A DNA stretch of 64,000 nt, taken from positions 1-64,000 of the forward strand of contig JAWUWW010000041.1 of assembly GCA_034111645.1 (NCBI GenBank). Reading direction: 5' to 3'. Source of the stretch: CANLBN01 sp034111645. GTDB lineage: Bacteria; Pseudomonadota; Gammaproteobacteria; Pseudomonadales; Cellvibrionaceae. Positions 7,807-18,461 of this stretch are shown here, piece after piece (position 1 is the stretch's first letter; each line of letters starts with the position of its first letter). A program made the position numbers and the translations under genes. Below the pieces are notes generated by a model. The model was given only the letters and a program-made list of their open reading frames with translations, did not search any database and was not told the origin of the DNA.

Positions 7807-9906
7807 ATGCTTACTATAGATGTATTTGCCGAAGAGTTATCTCAATATCTAGATCCCGATAAAGTCAGCGAGGTTCGTCATGCCTATGAGCGTGCGCGCC
7901 GAGCTCATGAAGGCCAAACTCGCTCAAGCGGCGACCCATATATTACACATCCCCTAGCAGTTGCTCGTATTTTATCAGGTATGCGCATGGATCATCACAG
8001 CTTAATGGCTGCTATGTTGCATGATGTTATCGAAGATACGGGAGTAAGCAAAGAGGACTTAACCGCAGAGTTTGGCGAGACCGTTGCATTATTAGTTGAT
8101 GGTGTCAGCAAACTTACTCATATCGAATTTGCTAGCCAAGAAGAAAAACAAGCCAAAAACTTTGAAAAAATGGCGCTTGCTATGGCCAAAGATCTTCGCG
8201 TAATCATCGTTAAGTTAGCCGATCGATTACACAATATGCGAACGCTTGGACCTTTAAAGCCAGTTAAACGTCGGCGAGTTGCTCGTGAGACTCTCGATAT
8301 TTATGCTCGCATTGCCGGCAGGCTCGGTATGCAAGACTTGCGCATAGAGTTTGAAGATAGAGGTTTTGAAGCACTTTACCCACTTCGAGCCAAACGTCTA
8401 CGAGCGGCTGTTGCGATGGTTCGCAACAAACAACAAGAGTTAGTTAACGATACAAAAGAATCTCTCGAAAACCAATTGCAACGCTGGGGAATTGAGGCCA
8501 CGGTGATAGGCCGTGAAAAACATCTATACAGTATTTACAAAAAGCTTCAGGGTAAAAAGAAATTTCGCGACATTACCGATGTTTTTGCCTTTCGTGTTAT
8601 CACCGAAGATCTTGAGTCATGCTATAAAGCACTCGGGGCGGCACATATGCTATTTAAGCCAATCCCCGATCGTTTTAAAGATTATATTGCTATCCCCAAA
8701 GTCAACGGTTATCAATCTATTCATACTGTACTTCACGGGGTTGAGAACATTCCAATTGAAGTGCAAATTCGCACCAAAGAGATGGATGCTATTGCAAGCA
8801 CGGGCATTGCCGCACATTGGCTATACAAAACAGAAGAGGATCACACCAGTAAATCGCGAGCACGCCGCTGGGTTAATAACTTGATTGAGCTGCAACAAAA
8901 TGCGGACAATTCTTTAGAGTTTATCGAGCATGTTCGCAATGACTTTTTCTCTGATGAGCTATTTGTGTTTTCGCCTAAGGGTAAAATCATCGAACTTCCC
9001 TCGGGCGCAACTGCCGTTGATTTTGCGTATGTTATTCATACAGAGGTCGGCAACCGTTGTGTTTCTTGCCGCATCAATAATCGACTTGCCTCTTTATCGC
9101 AACCTTTAGAAAGCGGTCAGTTGGTTCATATTATCACTCACGAAGACGCACGCCCACGGGCGATTTGGCTTAACACGGTTAAGACCAGTAAAGCTCGCAG
9201 CTCTATTCATAACGCTCTCAAGAGCAATCAATTACAAGACACCATCGATCTTGGAAGACGCATGTTAGTGCGCACGCTAGCCCATATTAATGTGATTCTT
9301 GACGATATTAGCGCTGAACGTTTTGCAGAAACATATAAGCAGTTAAAGTGTATAAACCTAGATCAATTGCTATCTGAAATTGGGCTAGGCAAACGCAGGC
9401 CTAATACTGTTGCGAAGTTATTAGTACCTGATCGTTCACAAGATATCTCTACTCATGTTGAATCGCCATTAACAATTGATCCGACCGACGGCACCATGAT
9501 TACCTTGGCACGTTGCTGCCATCCTATTCCTGGCGACGCAATTATTGGGGTTATCGTGCCCGGTAAAGGCTTAACCATTCATAGAGATACCTGTAAAAAC
9601 AGTGTGGATATGCGCAAGCGGATAGAGAAAATCAATGAAGTCAGTTGGTCGCCTCAAGTTCGTGGAGAATTTCCAGTTGATCTGTCAATTTCGGTCGAGT
9701 CAAATAGAGGGATTTTTGCCGAGTTAGCTAGCCGAATCACTGCCATGGGTGCAACGATTGATAAAATTCAATATAAAGAGCAAGAATCTAACCGAAATCA
9801 TATTCGCATCACTATCGGTGTTAAAAATCGCGTTCACCTTGCCGATATAATGCGTCGTATTCGCGGCTTGCGTGCAGTCGAAAAAATCAGTCGCGAACGC
9901 AACTAA
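7807..9906 (+). CDS. spoT: Bifunctional (p)ppGpp synthetase/hydrolase SpoT
   Basis: A 699-residue RelA/SpoT homologue. The N-terminal HD hydrolase domain is intact, with H72-D73 in LHDVIEDTG and a conserved THPLAVA segment. The synthetase domain follows with KDYIAIPKVNGYQSIHT, then a TGS domain (LFVFSPKGKIIELPSG) and a C-terminal ACT domain (near residues 620-699). The intact HD motif separates it from RelA, whose hydrolase is dead. It sets the alarmone level during starvation. The 148-bp gap after rpoZ has only a weak hairpin (TTCAGG/CCTGAA, 7731-7755). Confidence 0.97.
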   Translation: MLTIDVFAEELSQYLDPDKVSEVRHAYERARRAHEGQTRSSGDPYITHPLAVARILSGMRMDHHSLMAAMLHDVIEDTGVSKEDLTAEFGETVALLVDGVSKLTHIEFASQEEKQAKNFEKMALAMAKDLRVIIVKLADRLHNMRTLGPLKPVKRRRVARETLDIYARIAGRLGMQDLRIEFEDRGFEALYPLRAKRLRAAVAMVRNKQQELVNDTKESLENQLQRWGIEATVIGREKHLYSIYKKLQGKKKFRDITDVFAFRVITEDLESCYKALGAAHMLFKPIPDRFKDYIAIPKVNGYQSIHTVLHGVENIPIEVQIRTKEMDAIASTGIAAHWLYKTEEDHTSKSRARRWVNNLIELQQNADNSLEFIEHVRNDFFSDELFVFSPKGKIIELPSGATAVDFAYVIHTEVGNRCVSCRINNRLASLSQPLESGQLVHIITHEDARPRAIWLNTVKTSKARSSIHNALKSNQLQDTIDLGRRMLVRTLAHINVILDDISAERFAETYKQLKCINLDQLLSEIGLGKRRPNTVAKLLVPDRSQDISTHVESPLTIDPTDGTMITLARCCHPIPGDAIIGVIVPGKGLTIHRDTCKNSVDMRKRIEKINEVSWSPQVRGEFPVDLSISVESNRGIFAELASRITAMGATIDKIQYKEQESNRNHIRITIGVKNRVHLADIMRRIRGLRAVEKISRERN

Positions 9907-9992
9907 TTCTTCAACTCTGCTGATGGCTTTATGCTGCCGATTCTATTTTTTATAATACTTTGGCTGCTAAAATACTCTGGTTTCTTATAACA

Positions 9993-10475
9993 CTATATTT
10001 TCTTAAATTTTTTCTTTAATTCGTCTTCAACCTTTTCAGTGACAAATTTACTGACATCGCCTCCTAATGATGAAATCTCTTTAATTAGCGATGAGGATAT
10101 ATATGAATATTTCTCGGAAGGAGTTAAAAAGATACTCTCCATCTCTGGCGCTAGCACTCTGTTCATATTAGCTAACTGAAATTCATATTCAAAGTCTGAA
10201 ACCGCACGTAACCCCCGAATAATTCCAGTTGCATCTTTCTGTTTTACAAAATCCGCTAATAAGCAGTCAAAACCACAGACATCAATATTATCTAAATGAC
10301 TTAATGCCTGATTAGTGAGTTCGACGCGTTCTTGCAAAGTAAACAAAGGTTTTTTCTTATTGCTCGCTGCAATCGCTATAATAACGTAATCAAACAAATT
10401 TAATGCGCGCTCGACTAAATCGATGTGACCGTTGGTAATAGGATCAAATGTACCAGGATAGACTACAATTCTCAT
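9993..10475 (-). CDS. coaD: Phosphopantetheine adenylyltransferase
   Basis: The start is placed at 10475, giving 160 residues beginning MRIVVYPGTFDP as in the family; the longer frame upstream is not supported. CoaD transfers AMP from ATP to 4'-phosphopantetheine, the penultimate step of CoA synthesis. Nucleotidyltransferase motifs are TNGH (the HxGH-like motif) at about residues 15-18 and the C-terminal SYISSSLIKE segment. The adjacent GIIRGLRAVSDFEYE stretch is diagnostic. coaBC, the earlier step, is at 24.1 kb. Confidence 0.96.
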   Translation of the reverse strand: MRIVVYPGTFDPITNGHIDLVERALNLFDYVIIAIAASNKKKPLFTLQERVELTNQALSHLDNIDVCGFDCLLADFVKQKDATGIIRGLRAVSDFEYEFQLANMNRVLAPEMESIFLTPSEKYSYISSSLIKEISSLGGDVSKFVTEKVEDELKKKFKKI

Positions 10476-10852
10476 TATTATTACTCTGTAGCAAATGCGA
10501 GATGATAAACAATTGAACACTATTAGGAAAGCGTACATATAATGATTAATCCATTAACAATAATAAGTCAGCATTTATCATCTTAAAATCTCGATCAATG
10601 CTAGCTTATAATGGAGTAATTAATAGTAACGTTGACTAAAACCGTCGCAAAATCTCATATATTAGCAATTGGACTAGCTGTAACTCTGCTTTTATAAATA
10701 TGAGTCGAAAAAAGTTACTCTACTAGTTACCGAACCCCGTATAAATAGCTATAATAGGTTAAATATTTCAAGTTTTATGTTGATCAGTTTATTTGGCAAC
10801 GCTGATCATCTGGTTCATATACTTTATTAGTGTCATAGGAAGAGGGTTCAAC
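10476..10852. promoter_or_regulatory. Divergent spacer coaD / cytochrome c5, with candidate promoter
   Basis: There is no gene in this AT-rich 377-bp spacer. A consensus -10 box TATAAT lies at 10750-10755 with a weak -35 (TTACCG, 10727-10732) at 17 bp, which could drive the cytochrome gene with a leader of about 90 nt. Another TATAAT lies at 10607-10612. Promoter calls are by eye. Confidence 0.35.
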
Positions 10853-11263
10853 GTGTCTTTAAAAATTGTTATTAGTATTGCTACATTGACTGCAGCTATT
10901 GTTTTATCTGGTTTTAGTACTGCTTCAGTCAAAGAAGAAGTGGCCAGTCGAATTATTCCGATTGGAAGTCTTTGCATGAGTGGCGACAGCTGTGCTGCTG
11001 CTCCTGTCGTGGTTGCATCTGGCCCACGCACAGGCGAGCAAGTCTATAATACTTGTGCTGCTTGCCATGCCTCGGGTGCGGCCGGCTCGCCAAAATTTGG
11101 GGATGTTGCTGTTTGGGCGCCCCGTATTGCTCAGGGAGCTGAAACTTTATACACCCACTCAATCAATGGCTTTAAGGGCATGCCAGCTAAAGGTTTGTGC
11201 AACGATTGCTCTGACGATGAAATTAAAGCAGCCGTAGATTACATAGTCGCAAATTCTCAATAA
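10853..11263 (+). CDS. Cytochrome c5 family monoheme protein
   Basis: The GTG at 10853 is preferred because a purine-rich site (GGAAGAGGG) precedes it and a signal sequence follows directly (residues 4-24, hydrophobic). The 136-residue product has a single haem-binding CAACH motif at residues 68-72 and an axial methionine in GFKGMPAKG. An additional CNDC pair near the C-terminus is typical of cytochromes c5. It should act as a periplasmic electron carrier. A strong terminator follows it. Confidence 0.9.
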   Translation: MSLKIVISIATLTAAIVLSGFSTASVKEEVASRIIPIGSLCMSGDSCAAAPVVVASGPRTGEQVYNTCAACHASGAAGSPKFGDVAVWAPRIAQGAETLYTHSINGFKGMPAKGLCNDCSDDEIKAAVDYIVANSQ

Positions 11264-11316
11264 TTATATATTTTATTGGTGTTGTTGTGTAAATACAGCA
11301 ACCTACTTAAAAATAG

Positions 11317-11354
11317 AAACCCCGAAAACACATCGTATTTTCGGGGTTTTTTTT
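11317..11354 (+). terminator. Rho-independent terminator after cytochrome c5
   Basis: A perfect 12-bp stem, AAACCCCGAAAA paired with TTTTCGGGGTTT around a 9-nt loop, runs into a tract of eight T. The A-rich 5' side means it could also act for the helicase gene on the other strand. Confidence 0.9.
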
Positions 11355-11435
11355 AATTATAATCTCCGTTTATTTATTAATGGAGATATTTAGTTTTGTC
11401 CAATTTTATCAAAATCTAATCGCAGCATAATAACT

Positions 11436-13460
11436 TCAATCGAATAAACCTAATAAACTACTCAGCGTATCGCTACCAGTAGCTACATTTTTTTCTGGAT
11501 TAGCTTCGCCAAAACCTTCTCGTTCTATATCATCCGTTGGCAACTCATCAATAAATCGGCTTGGCGTTGTCGTTTGTACTTCTCCAAATTGCTTTCTTTT
11601 TGCCGCCATTGTCAATGTTAAGCTGCGTTGGGCGCGGGTAATTCCTACATAGGCGAGTCGACGCTCTTCTTCTATATTATCGTCGTCGATGCTATTTTTG
11701 TGTGGCAAAATATCTTCTTCGATACCTAGTATAAAAACATGTGGAAACTCTAAACCTTTTGCCGCGTGCAGGGTCATTAGTTGAACTTTATCACCATCGT
11801 CGGCCTCTTCTTGCTGCTCTAGAAGATCTAGCAATAATAATTTTGAAATTGCATCTTTGAGTGAGTAAGTTTGCGCATCGGTTAAATTTTCTTCAACAGA
11901 TTTGTTTAAAATATTTTTGACGGATTCTATTAAAAAATAAATATTCTCCATACGCTTTTCAGCTATTTTTGGCGAACTAGCGTTTTGATGTAGCCAGCCA
12001 AGATAATCGATGTCCTCAAGCATTTGATTTAACGCTGCTATAGGCTCGGCCTCTTCGCATTGACGAATTAACGTTTGCATCCATCGGCTAAACTCTTCGA
12101 CACGCTTATAAGTAGTCTCTGATAAGCGCCCTTGTAAACCCATCTCTTGGCTGGCGTCAAACAAACTTATTTCGCGTTCGGTTGCATATAGACTGAGCGT
12201 TTCAAGCGTACTAGTGCCAATTTGTCGTCGGGGGGTGTTAATAATTCGCAGAAAAGCATTATCATCGTCAGAGTTAACGATAAGCCTTAAATAAGACATG
12301 ATGTCTTTAATTTCTGTTCTTGAAAAAAATGAAGTACCTCCACTAATAGCATAGGGGATTTGATAATGCTGTAATTTCATCTCAACTAAACGCGATTGAT
12401 GATTACTGCGATACAAAACAGCGAAGTCACTAAAACGGCCTTGCCTTTTAAGTCTTTGTGTAACAATTTCTGTAGCAACGCGCTCAGCCTCTATCTCTTC
12501 ATTTTTAGCGCGAATAATGCGAATTGGTTCACCGTAAGCTAGGTCACTCCAAAGCGCCTTTGTAAATTCATGAGGGTTATGTGCAATTAAATGATTGGCC
12601 GTTTTTAATATGCGCTGAGTCGAGCGATAATTTTGCTCTAGTTTTATTAGATTAAGAGAGGGAAAGTCAGCCTGTAAAATAGACAAATTTTCTGGGCGAG
12701 CACCACGCCACGCATAAATTGATTGGTCATCATCACCGACAACCGTTAGTCCGCTGCGATCGCCAATCAATAGTCGAATGAGGCGGTACTGACTAGAATT
12801 TGTATCTTGATATTCATCCACTAGCAAATAACGAATACGCTTTTGCCAACGCGCTAGCAGCTCGGAATTAGACGATAAAAATTGCACTGGTTGTAAAATA
12901 AGATCATCAAAATCAACTGCATTATATGCCTTGAGCGCAGTCACATAGCGCTGATAGACCAAAGCAATTAATTGCTCACCCTTACTATCTGCCTTCGCTA
13001 AAGCATTGCTTGGCAATATAAGATCATTTTTCCAAAACGAAATTTGCTGCTGTGCCCGATTAAGATGATCTGTATCTAAATCGCCATCTTTAAGCATAAG
13101 CTCTTTTAATAAAGCCCGCGCATCTTCTGAGTCGAAGATAGAAAAGCCGGGCTTAAAACCAAATAATTTATGCTCTTGCCTTATAATTGATAAGCCAAGG
13201 TTATGGAAGGTAGAAACAGTTAGGCCCCTTGATTCAGAGCGCTTAATAAGCTTACCAACACGCTCTTTCATTTCTCGCGCAGCTTTATTGGTAAAAGTTA
13301 ATGCGGCGATGTTTCTTGCAGGCATACCGCACTGGGTAATTAAATAGGCAATTTTTTGAGTTATAACGCTCGTCTTACCACTACCGGCACCCGCCAATAC
13401 AAGGCAGGGCCCATCAATATAATGAACGGCTTCTTTTTGGTTTGAGTTTAGTTGCGTCAC
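11436..13460 (-). CDS. rep: ATP-dependent DNA helicase Rep
   Basis: A 674-residue UvrD/Rep-type superfamily 1 helicase. The order of motifs is complete: Q motif LNSNQKEAV, Walker A AGAGSGKT (about residues 24-31), ALTFTNKAA (Ia), VDEYQDTN (II), GDDDQSIYAWRGA (III), LEQNYRS (IV), VQLMTLHAAKGLEF (V) and YVGITRAQ (VI). Length and the start TQLNSNQKEAV match Rep rather than the longer UvrD. Rep assists replication-fork progress through protein roadblocks by 3'-5' translocation. Confidence 0.95.
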   Translation of the reverse strand: MTQLNSNQKEAVHYIDGPCLVLAGAGSGKTSVITQKIAYLITQCGMPARNIAALTFTNKAAREMKERVGKLIKRSESRGLTVSTFHNLGLSIIRQEHKLFGFKPGFSIFDSEDARALLKELMLKDGDLDTDHLNRAQQQISFWKNDLILPSNALAKADSKGEQLIALVYQRYVTALKAYNAVDFDDLILQPVQFLSSNSELLARWQKRIRYLLVDEYQDTNSSQYRLIRLLIGDRSGLTVVGDDDQSIYAWRGARPENLSILQADFPSLNLIKLEQNYRSTQRILKTANHLIAHNPHEFTKALWSDLAYGEPIRIIRAKNEEIEAERVATEIVTQRLKRQGRFSDFAVLYRSNHQSRLVEMKLQHYQIPYAISGGTSFFSRTEIKDIMSYLRLIVNSDDDNAFLRIINTPRRQIGTSTLETLSLYATEREISLFDASQEMGLQGRLSETTYKRVEEFSRWMQTLIRQCEEAEPIAALNQMLEDIDYLGWLHQNASSPKIAEKRMENIYFLIESVKNILNKSVEENLTDAQTYSLKDAISKLLLLDLLEQQEEADDGDKVQLMTLHAAKGLEFPHVFILGIEEDILPHKNSIDDDNIEEERRLAYVGITRAQRSLTLTMAAKRKQFGEVQTTTPSRFIDELPTDDIEREGFGEANPEKNVATGSDTLSSLLGLFD

Positions 13461-13582
13461 ATTGATAACTAACTGACTTTGAATATTCTATTGTACAGAA
13501 AAAATATTTATTAAAATGACTACTTGTAAAAATATATATCATGTTTCATTTAAATCATTAACAAATGGCAAGTTATCTGCCG

Positions 13583-15094
13583 TTACCTATCAAAGTTTCG
13601 CAACCCCAGAGCCTCACCAAGATGGTCAGATTCAATACGAGGGCTCTCGGAGAGATCGGCAATTGTTTGTGCAACTTTTATAATTCGGTGATAGGCTCGA
13701 GCAGATAATCCTAGAGTCTCAATTGCTCGTCCAATTAGCTCGCGCTCAGATTCGCCGAGTGGACAAAAGTGCTCTAACTGTTTAACGGATAACTCGGCAT
13801 TTTTACATTGCTGTCGCTTATATTGAATTTCACGCGCAGCAATGACACGTGCTCTAATGACTATCGATGGTTCATTTTCAGTCTTTTTTATCGACCCTAG
13901 ATTTAATTCGTCGATTGATAGCGAATTGACAGGGACATGCAAATCAATTCTATCTAACAATGGCCCAGATATTTTTTTACGATAACGCTGAATTTGTTCG
14001 CGGGTGCAGGTGCAGCGTTGCTGAATAAGCGTTGAGCGGCTACTTAAATATCCACAAGGACAAGGATTCATGGCGGCAACTAGCTGAAAGCGCGCCGGAA
14101 AACTGAGCTGGGCCGTTGCTCGAGAAATCTGAATAACTCCAGACTCTAGGGGTTCACGTAATACCTCAAGTACTTGCCGTTGAAATTCTGGCAGCTCATC
14201 TAAAAATAAAACACCGTGATGCGCTAAAGAAATTTCACCAGGCTTTGGGTGGCTGCCGCCGCCAACAAGTGCAACCGAAGATGCCGTATGGTGAGGATTA
14301 CGAAAGGGGGGAACTTGCCATTGCTGATATTTATACCCACACAGAGAATGAATACTAGTAACTTCAAGAGATTGTGACTGCATTAATTGAGGCATAATGC
14401 TCGGAAGACGACTTGCAAGCATAGTTTTTCCGGTGCCGGGAGGGCCATAAAGCAAGATATTGTGCCCGCCAGCTGCGGCGACCTCTAGCGCTCTTTTGGC
14501 ATGCAACTGACCATGTACTTCTTCAAAGTCTGGACTATTTTGTAATGCCTTAGGCTGTTTAAACTTAATCTCTGATAATTTATTTTTACCGCTCAGATGC
14601 GCGCAAACCTCTAATAAATTATTAGCTCCATAACTCTTGGTATCCATACAAAGTCCTACTTCCTCTGCATTATCTTTAGCAATAATTAAAGCACGCTCAG
14701 CTTTACCGCAAGCAATCGCGGCCGGCAGAACACCATTAACGCCTCGCAGCTCGCCTGTCAGAGCTAGCTCACCGATAAATTCCATGCCTTCAAGAACGGA
14801 TTCTGGAATTTGTCCTGATGCAGCTAAAATTCCAATAGCGATTGCCAGATCAAAACGGCCTCCATCTTTTGGTAAATCTGCAGGTGCGAGATTAATGGTT
14901 ATACGTCTTGAGGGAAATTCGAATTGGCTATTAATTAATGCGCTGCGGACCCGATCTTTACTTTCTTTTACAGCGGTTTCGGGTAGACCTACAATTGATA
15001 GGCACGGTAGACCATTAGATAAATGAACTTCGACAGTGACGGCAGGGGCAACGATACCAAAACGGGCGCGAGTGTGAACGATAGCGAGTGACAT
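13583..15094 (-). CDS. comM: YifB/ComM family Mg-chelatase-like AAA+ ATPase
   Basis: Start chosen at 15094 (MSLAIVHTRAR, with AGGA eight bases upstream); a second ATG lies nine bases earlier. The 503-residue protein has the N-terminal ChlI-like domain (GLPETAVKESKDRVRSAL, NLAPADLPKDGGRFDLAIA), Walker A YGPPGTGKT, Walker B LFLDELPEF and the CPCGY zinc-like segment. A C-terminal Mg-chelatase domain ends the protein. ComM is a hexameric helicase that promotes branch migration during natural transformation. With type IV pilus genes in the window, competence is possible, but YifB is also present in non-competent species. Confidence 0.93.
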   Translation of the reverse strand: MSLAIVHTRARFGIVAPAVTVEVHLSNGLPCLSIVGLPETAVKESKDRVRSALINSQFEFPSRRITINLAPADLPKDGGRFDLAIAIGILAASGQIPESVLEGMEFIGELALTGELRGVNGVLPAAIACGKAERALIIAKDNAEEVGLCMDTKSYGANNLLEVCAHLSGKNKLSEIKFKQPKALQNSPDFEEVHGQLHAKRALEVAAAGGHNILLYGPPGTGKTMLASRLPSIMPQLMQSQSLEVTSIHSLCGYKYQQWQVPPFRNPHHTASSVALVGGGSHPKPGEISLAHHGVLFLDELPEFQRQVLEVLREPLESGVIQISRATAQLSFPARFQLVAAMNPCPCGYLSSRSTLIQQRCTCTREQIQRYRKKISGPLLDRIDLHVPVNSLSIDELNLGSIKKTENEPSIVIRARVIAAREIQYKRQQCKNAELSVKQLEHFCPLGESERELIGRAIETLGLSARAYHRIIKVAQTIADLSESPRIESDHLGEALGLRNFDR

Positions 15095-15379
15095 GATTTG
15101 CATCCTGCAATATTAATTTCAATCCTTAAAAGACAACCTTATAGCAAACAGTTAACCAAATCAATAATCTATCAGACCAAAAAAATATGACCATTAATAG
15201 GGAATAATTATTTAATTATTGCGAAGCTTAGCGTATTATCTGTATTAATATTTAGTGTTTTAATCAATATTTACCGCAACTTATCCATTAAAAACTGAAC
15301 ACAAATACTTAAAATAACCATTCTCAAAATAAAATTTTCTATCAAAAAAATTAACGCGCCTATTAAAAATGAGCAATCT

Positions 15380-15715
15380 ATGAATGATGCAATTTATCGC
15401 GAATTAACTGAAACGCTTTATAATTTAATCGAAGAACGAATTGATACTTTGATTGAAGATAGCGACTTAGCACTCGATTATGAAAACAATAGTGGGGTAT
15501 TAACTATCTTATGCGAAGATACAAATACACAAGTTATTATCTCGCGTCAGCGAGCTAGTCACGAGGTATGGGTAGCAGCAAAATCGGGTGGATTTCATTG
15601 TAATTATAAAAATGATGAATGGTTTTGCTCTAAAACAAATGAAAGTTTGTCAGCTTTATTAAGCCGTACCTGTAGTGAGCAATCATCAAGCCCTGTAGAT
15701 TTTTATAACTTATAA
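15380..15715 (+). CDS. cyaY: Iron donor protein CyaY (bacterial frataxin)
   Basis: The 111-residue product has the frataxin fold signature: an acidic N-terminal helix (EERIDTLIEDSDLALDYE), a sheet with GVLTILCEDT, and the conserved region SRQRASHEVWVAAKSGGFH. CyaY binds iron and tunes IscS activity in Fe-S cluster assembly. It converges on cyaA with a single base between the two stop codons, as cyaY is next to cyaA in many gammaproteobacteria. Confidence 0.94.
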   Translation: MNDAIYRELTETLYNLIEERIDTLIEDSDLALDYENNSGVLTILCEDTNTQVIISRQRASHEVWVAAKSGGFHCNYKNDEWFCSKTNESLSALLSRTCSEQSSSPVDFYNL

Positions 15716-15716
15716 A

Positions 15717-18461
15717 TCACCTCAGACTTCTCTGCTCAATAACTGCACGATTAATTTTATCTTCCAATAATTTTTTTATCTTTAAATAGTGAACGGTGTG
15801 CAATTCACCCGATTTAGATAAATTAAATCGGCAGCGAGATAGATCCATATCTGCGATATAATAATTATAAGTTGCTCCCAATCGATTTCTTTGAGCAATC
15901 ATGTCAACCAATGATTTATAGAAATGAGCTTCATCATCTATTTCTGATAAAATAATATCGTCAATGTAAACCGTAAATTTAAAATCTTTATTCTTATAGT
16001 CAACAACTGCATAAATTGTGCTTACATCAGAGTCGTTTAATCGAGAACTTACCGATCTCTTTTTTAATTGTAATTCTTTTTGTTGTTCTGAGACTTCGTA
16101 AAAAATGATGGGGAAAATATTTAAAGGTCCTATATCTACGCTCGACTGGTCATCGCGGCGATCATGGACGACTCGTAAAAAACGATGCAAAGACTGCATT
16201 GATTCTATGCCTTGCTGATAATTAACAACACACTGATGCCATGCCCCCATCTCATCAATCAGAGTAACTTCCGCCATACTATTTTTTGGACTAAAAAAAA
16301 CTTGTATTGAATTTTGACAGCCGTATGCAGAAAAGACATACAACGGGTGATCACGCATTGTTACACCATCCATTTTTACAGGACAATAGTAAAACATAGG
16401 CGTCATTAAATATTTTTTTAAACTTTTGTCTGAATCTAGCCACTGTATTTCATATTTTTTTTCATGAATATGAATTGCTAAATATTGATTCTCAATATAA
16501 ATAATATATCGCCCTGATATATTATTTTTAAAAAATAAATATATATTTTGGAATATAACTGATAGATCTTCACGTAATTTTAGTTCTTTTTGTTTTTCAG
16601 GACAGTGAATAATAATGTCAGTCTGCCTTATATCGACACTTTTTATCAATGCATCGACATATATTTCTAACGCTGCCTCTAAAAAACCTCCTCGCTTACT
16701 GTTACAAATTATTTCATTCCAACTATTAATAGAAATTAAATCTATGTGACAATCAAACATCAGAGATTTTTTATCTGGGTTATCTTTCGATACCTCTTTT
16801 GGTCGGTAATCTACAAATAAAATTAATTTTTTAATATACGCCATACTTTCAAAAAAACTATGCTCTGCCGTCTTAATTGGCAGTGGAATATTTCTAATAA
16901 CAATTTGCCTCAAAGATTCTATTAATTCTGATCGCAGATTACTTTTATCAAAAAATATTTTTGTTTCTGGCAATAAAATACCATTACAATGAAGCCATAT
17001 TATTAATTCAGCAAGTGTATTTTTTTTATTAATAAGATTATTTTGCTTGTCTAATACAGCCCATAAATGCATATTATTATTATTTTGAAAAAATAATTTT
17101 TCCTCGCCTAAGCTTTTAGAGGATAGCGGATTAATCCATTCTATTTTGCCAGACTTTCTTGAAAAAGCTGCGTGCAGCTTTCTACCTAATATGTTTAATT
17201 CTTTATTTGACGCTTGTATTTTTATTTTTTGCTCGCGAAAAAAATCCATAATATGATGGTAACTATGATTTAATTCATTAATTATTAATCGTCTTTCTTC
17301 GAGCGTATCTTTAATATTCCAATCTTTATGATCATCTAAATTTTTAATATATACATCATCCCATGACCATAATTTTGTCATTTCATGCAAAATACTTGCT
17401 TTTGCTGAGGTTTCATATCCATGGGAAAGCGGTTGACCTAACTTAAAATAATAACATCGCCTAAAAAATTCTAGGCGACGCAATTGATTTGTAGATTGCA
17501 AGTACTCTTCAATGCAATAGTATGTCTGCAAATAAGGATCTACATCCCAATGATGAATGATCTGCTTATCGTCAACCTTTTGTAGTTGTTGTTTAAACAA
17601 ATTTGATAAAACAATTGGTTCAAATGATTTTTGACAGTAGATTTCTAAAAGTAATAATTTAATAATTGATTTATAAGGCGAGCTTATGGCCTTATATAAT
17701 TGCCAAATTGCTGAACTAATGCATTCATCAGCAGGAATAGTAGTTATATTTCCGAAGTCAACGAGTTTTTCTTTTGGCAACAAACGCTGTTGCTGAATCG
17801 CTTTACAATAGTTTTGGTAGTTATTTTCTTGGCTCGGGCTCACAAAGATCCATGCCGGCAATTGCCCAGCCCAATGAATAAAGGTCCGATAAAACTCATC
17901 TAACAATAAAAAGTGCTGAGTACTACCACTGCCCTCATGATTAAATGCGAGCTTTTGTTCTTGCTGGAAGGTTTGATTGTTCATCAAAAAAAAGGTGATG
18001 TCTAAATCGTGTCGTTTTGACCATTCACTAATTTTTTTACATTTCTTATCTAATTGCTTAAGTGATTCTTCATCGAGATCAGGCCTAAAACATACCCATA
18101 GATCTATATCACTTTGACTATTTTGTGCGATAGAGCCAAAACTGCCCATTGAAAATAAAGACAGAATATCAGCTTGTTTGTTGACGGGCTGGGCGGGATG
18201 AAAACTTCTCGTTAATCGCTTTAACTCACTTAACTGCTCTCCAGATACATCGAAAGCATCAATACCATATGGAGTTGTTCTCGATATATAGCCGGGTAAC
18301 ATCGGATGATTAAAATGCAATAGCGAAGCTAATACATCCAGTATAAAGCGCTGTGATTGCTTAACCCCGTTTTGCCCTAATTCAAAGCGAGCTTGATTAA
18401 GCTTTAAAAAAGCGGCGTGAACATTTCCTATGTGATGTATATCAACATCTATTTTCGGCAT
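15717..18461 (-). CDS. cyaA: Class I adenylate cyclase
   Basis: The enterobacterial-type adenylate cyclase makes cAMP from ATP. The nucleotidyltransferase motif GSFGSIAQNSQSDIDLWVC and the upstream FNHPMLPGY segment identify it. The C-terminal half is the regulatory region. The start is uncertain: the frame is open to 18605, with possible starts at 18569 and 18491. The ATG at 18461 gives 914 residues and places the HPMLPGY motif about as far from the N-terminus as in the E. coli enzyme, so it was preferred, although no strong ribosome site precedes it. The gene is markedly AT-rich. The presence of Crc elsewhere in the window means two catabolite-control logics may coexist. Confidence 0.93.
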   Translation of the reverse strand: MPKIDVDIHHIGNVHAAFLKLNQARFELGQNGVKQSQRFILDVLASLLHFNHPMLPGYISRTTPYGIDAFDVSGEQLSELKRLTRSFHPAQPVNKQADILSLFSMGSFGSIAQNSQSDIDLWVCFRPDLDEESLKQLDKKCKKISEWSKRHDLDITFFLMNNQTFQQEQKLAFNHEGSGSTQHFLLLDEFYRTFIHWAGQLPAWIFVSPSQENNYQNYCKAIQQQRLLPKEKLVDFGNITTIPADECISSAIWQLYKAISSPYKSIIKLLLLEIYCQKSFEPIVLSNLFKQQLQKVDDKQIIHHWDVDPYLQTYYCIEEYLQSTNQLRRLEFFRRCYYFKLGQPLSHGYETSAKASILHEMTKLWSWDDVYIKNLDDHKDWNIKDTLEERRLIINELNHSYHHIMDFFREQKIKIQASNKELNILGRKLHAAFSRKSGKIEWINPLSSKSLGEEKLFFQNNNNMHLWAVLDKQNNLINKKNTLAELIIWLHCNGILLPETKIFFDKSNLRSELIESLRQIVIRNIPLPIKTAEHSFFESMAYIKKLILFVDYRPKEVSKDNPDKKSLMFDCHIDLISINSWNEIICNSKRGGFLEAALEIYVDALIKSVDIRQTDIIIHCPEKQKELKLREDLSVIFQNIYLFFKNNISGRYIIYIENQYLAIHIHEKKYEIQWLDSDKSLKKYLMTPMFYYCPVKMDGVTMRDHPLYVFSAYGCQNSIQVFFSPKNSMAEVTLIDEMGAWHQCVVNYQQGIESMQSLHRFLRVVHDRRDDQSSVDIGPLNIFPIIFYEVSEQQKELQLKKRSVSSRLNDSDVSTIYAVVDYKNKDFKFTVYIDDIILSEIDDEAHFYKSLVDMIAQRNRLGATYNYYIADMDLSRCRFNLSKSGELHTVHYLKIKKLLEDKINRAVIEQRSLR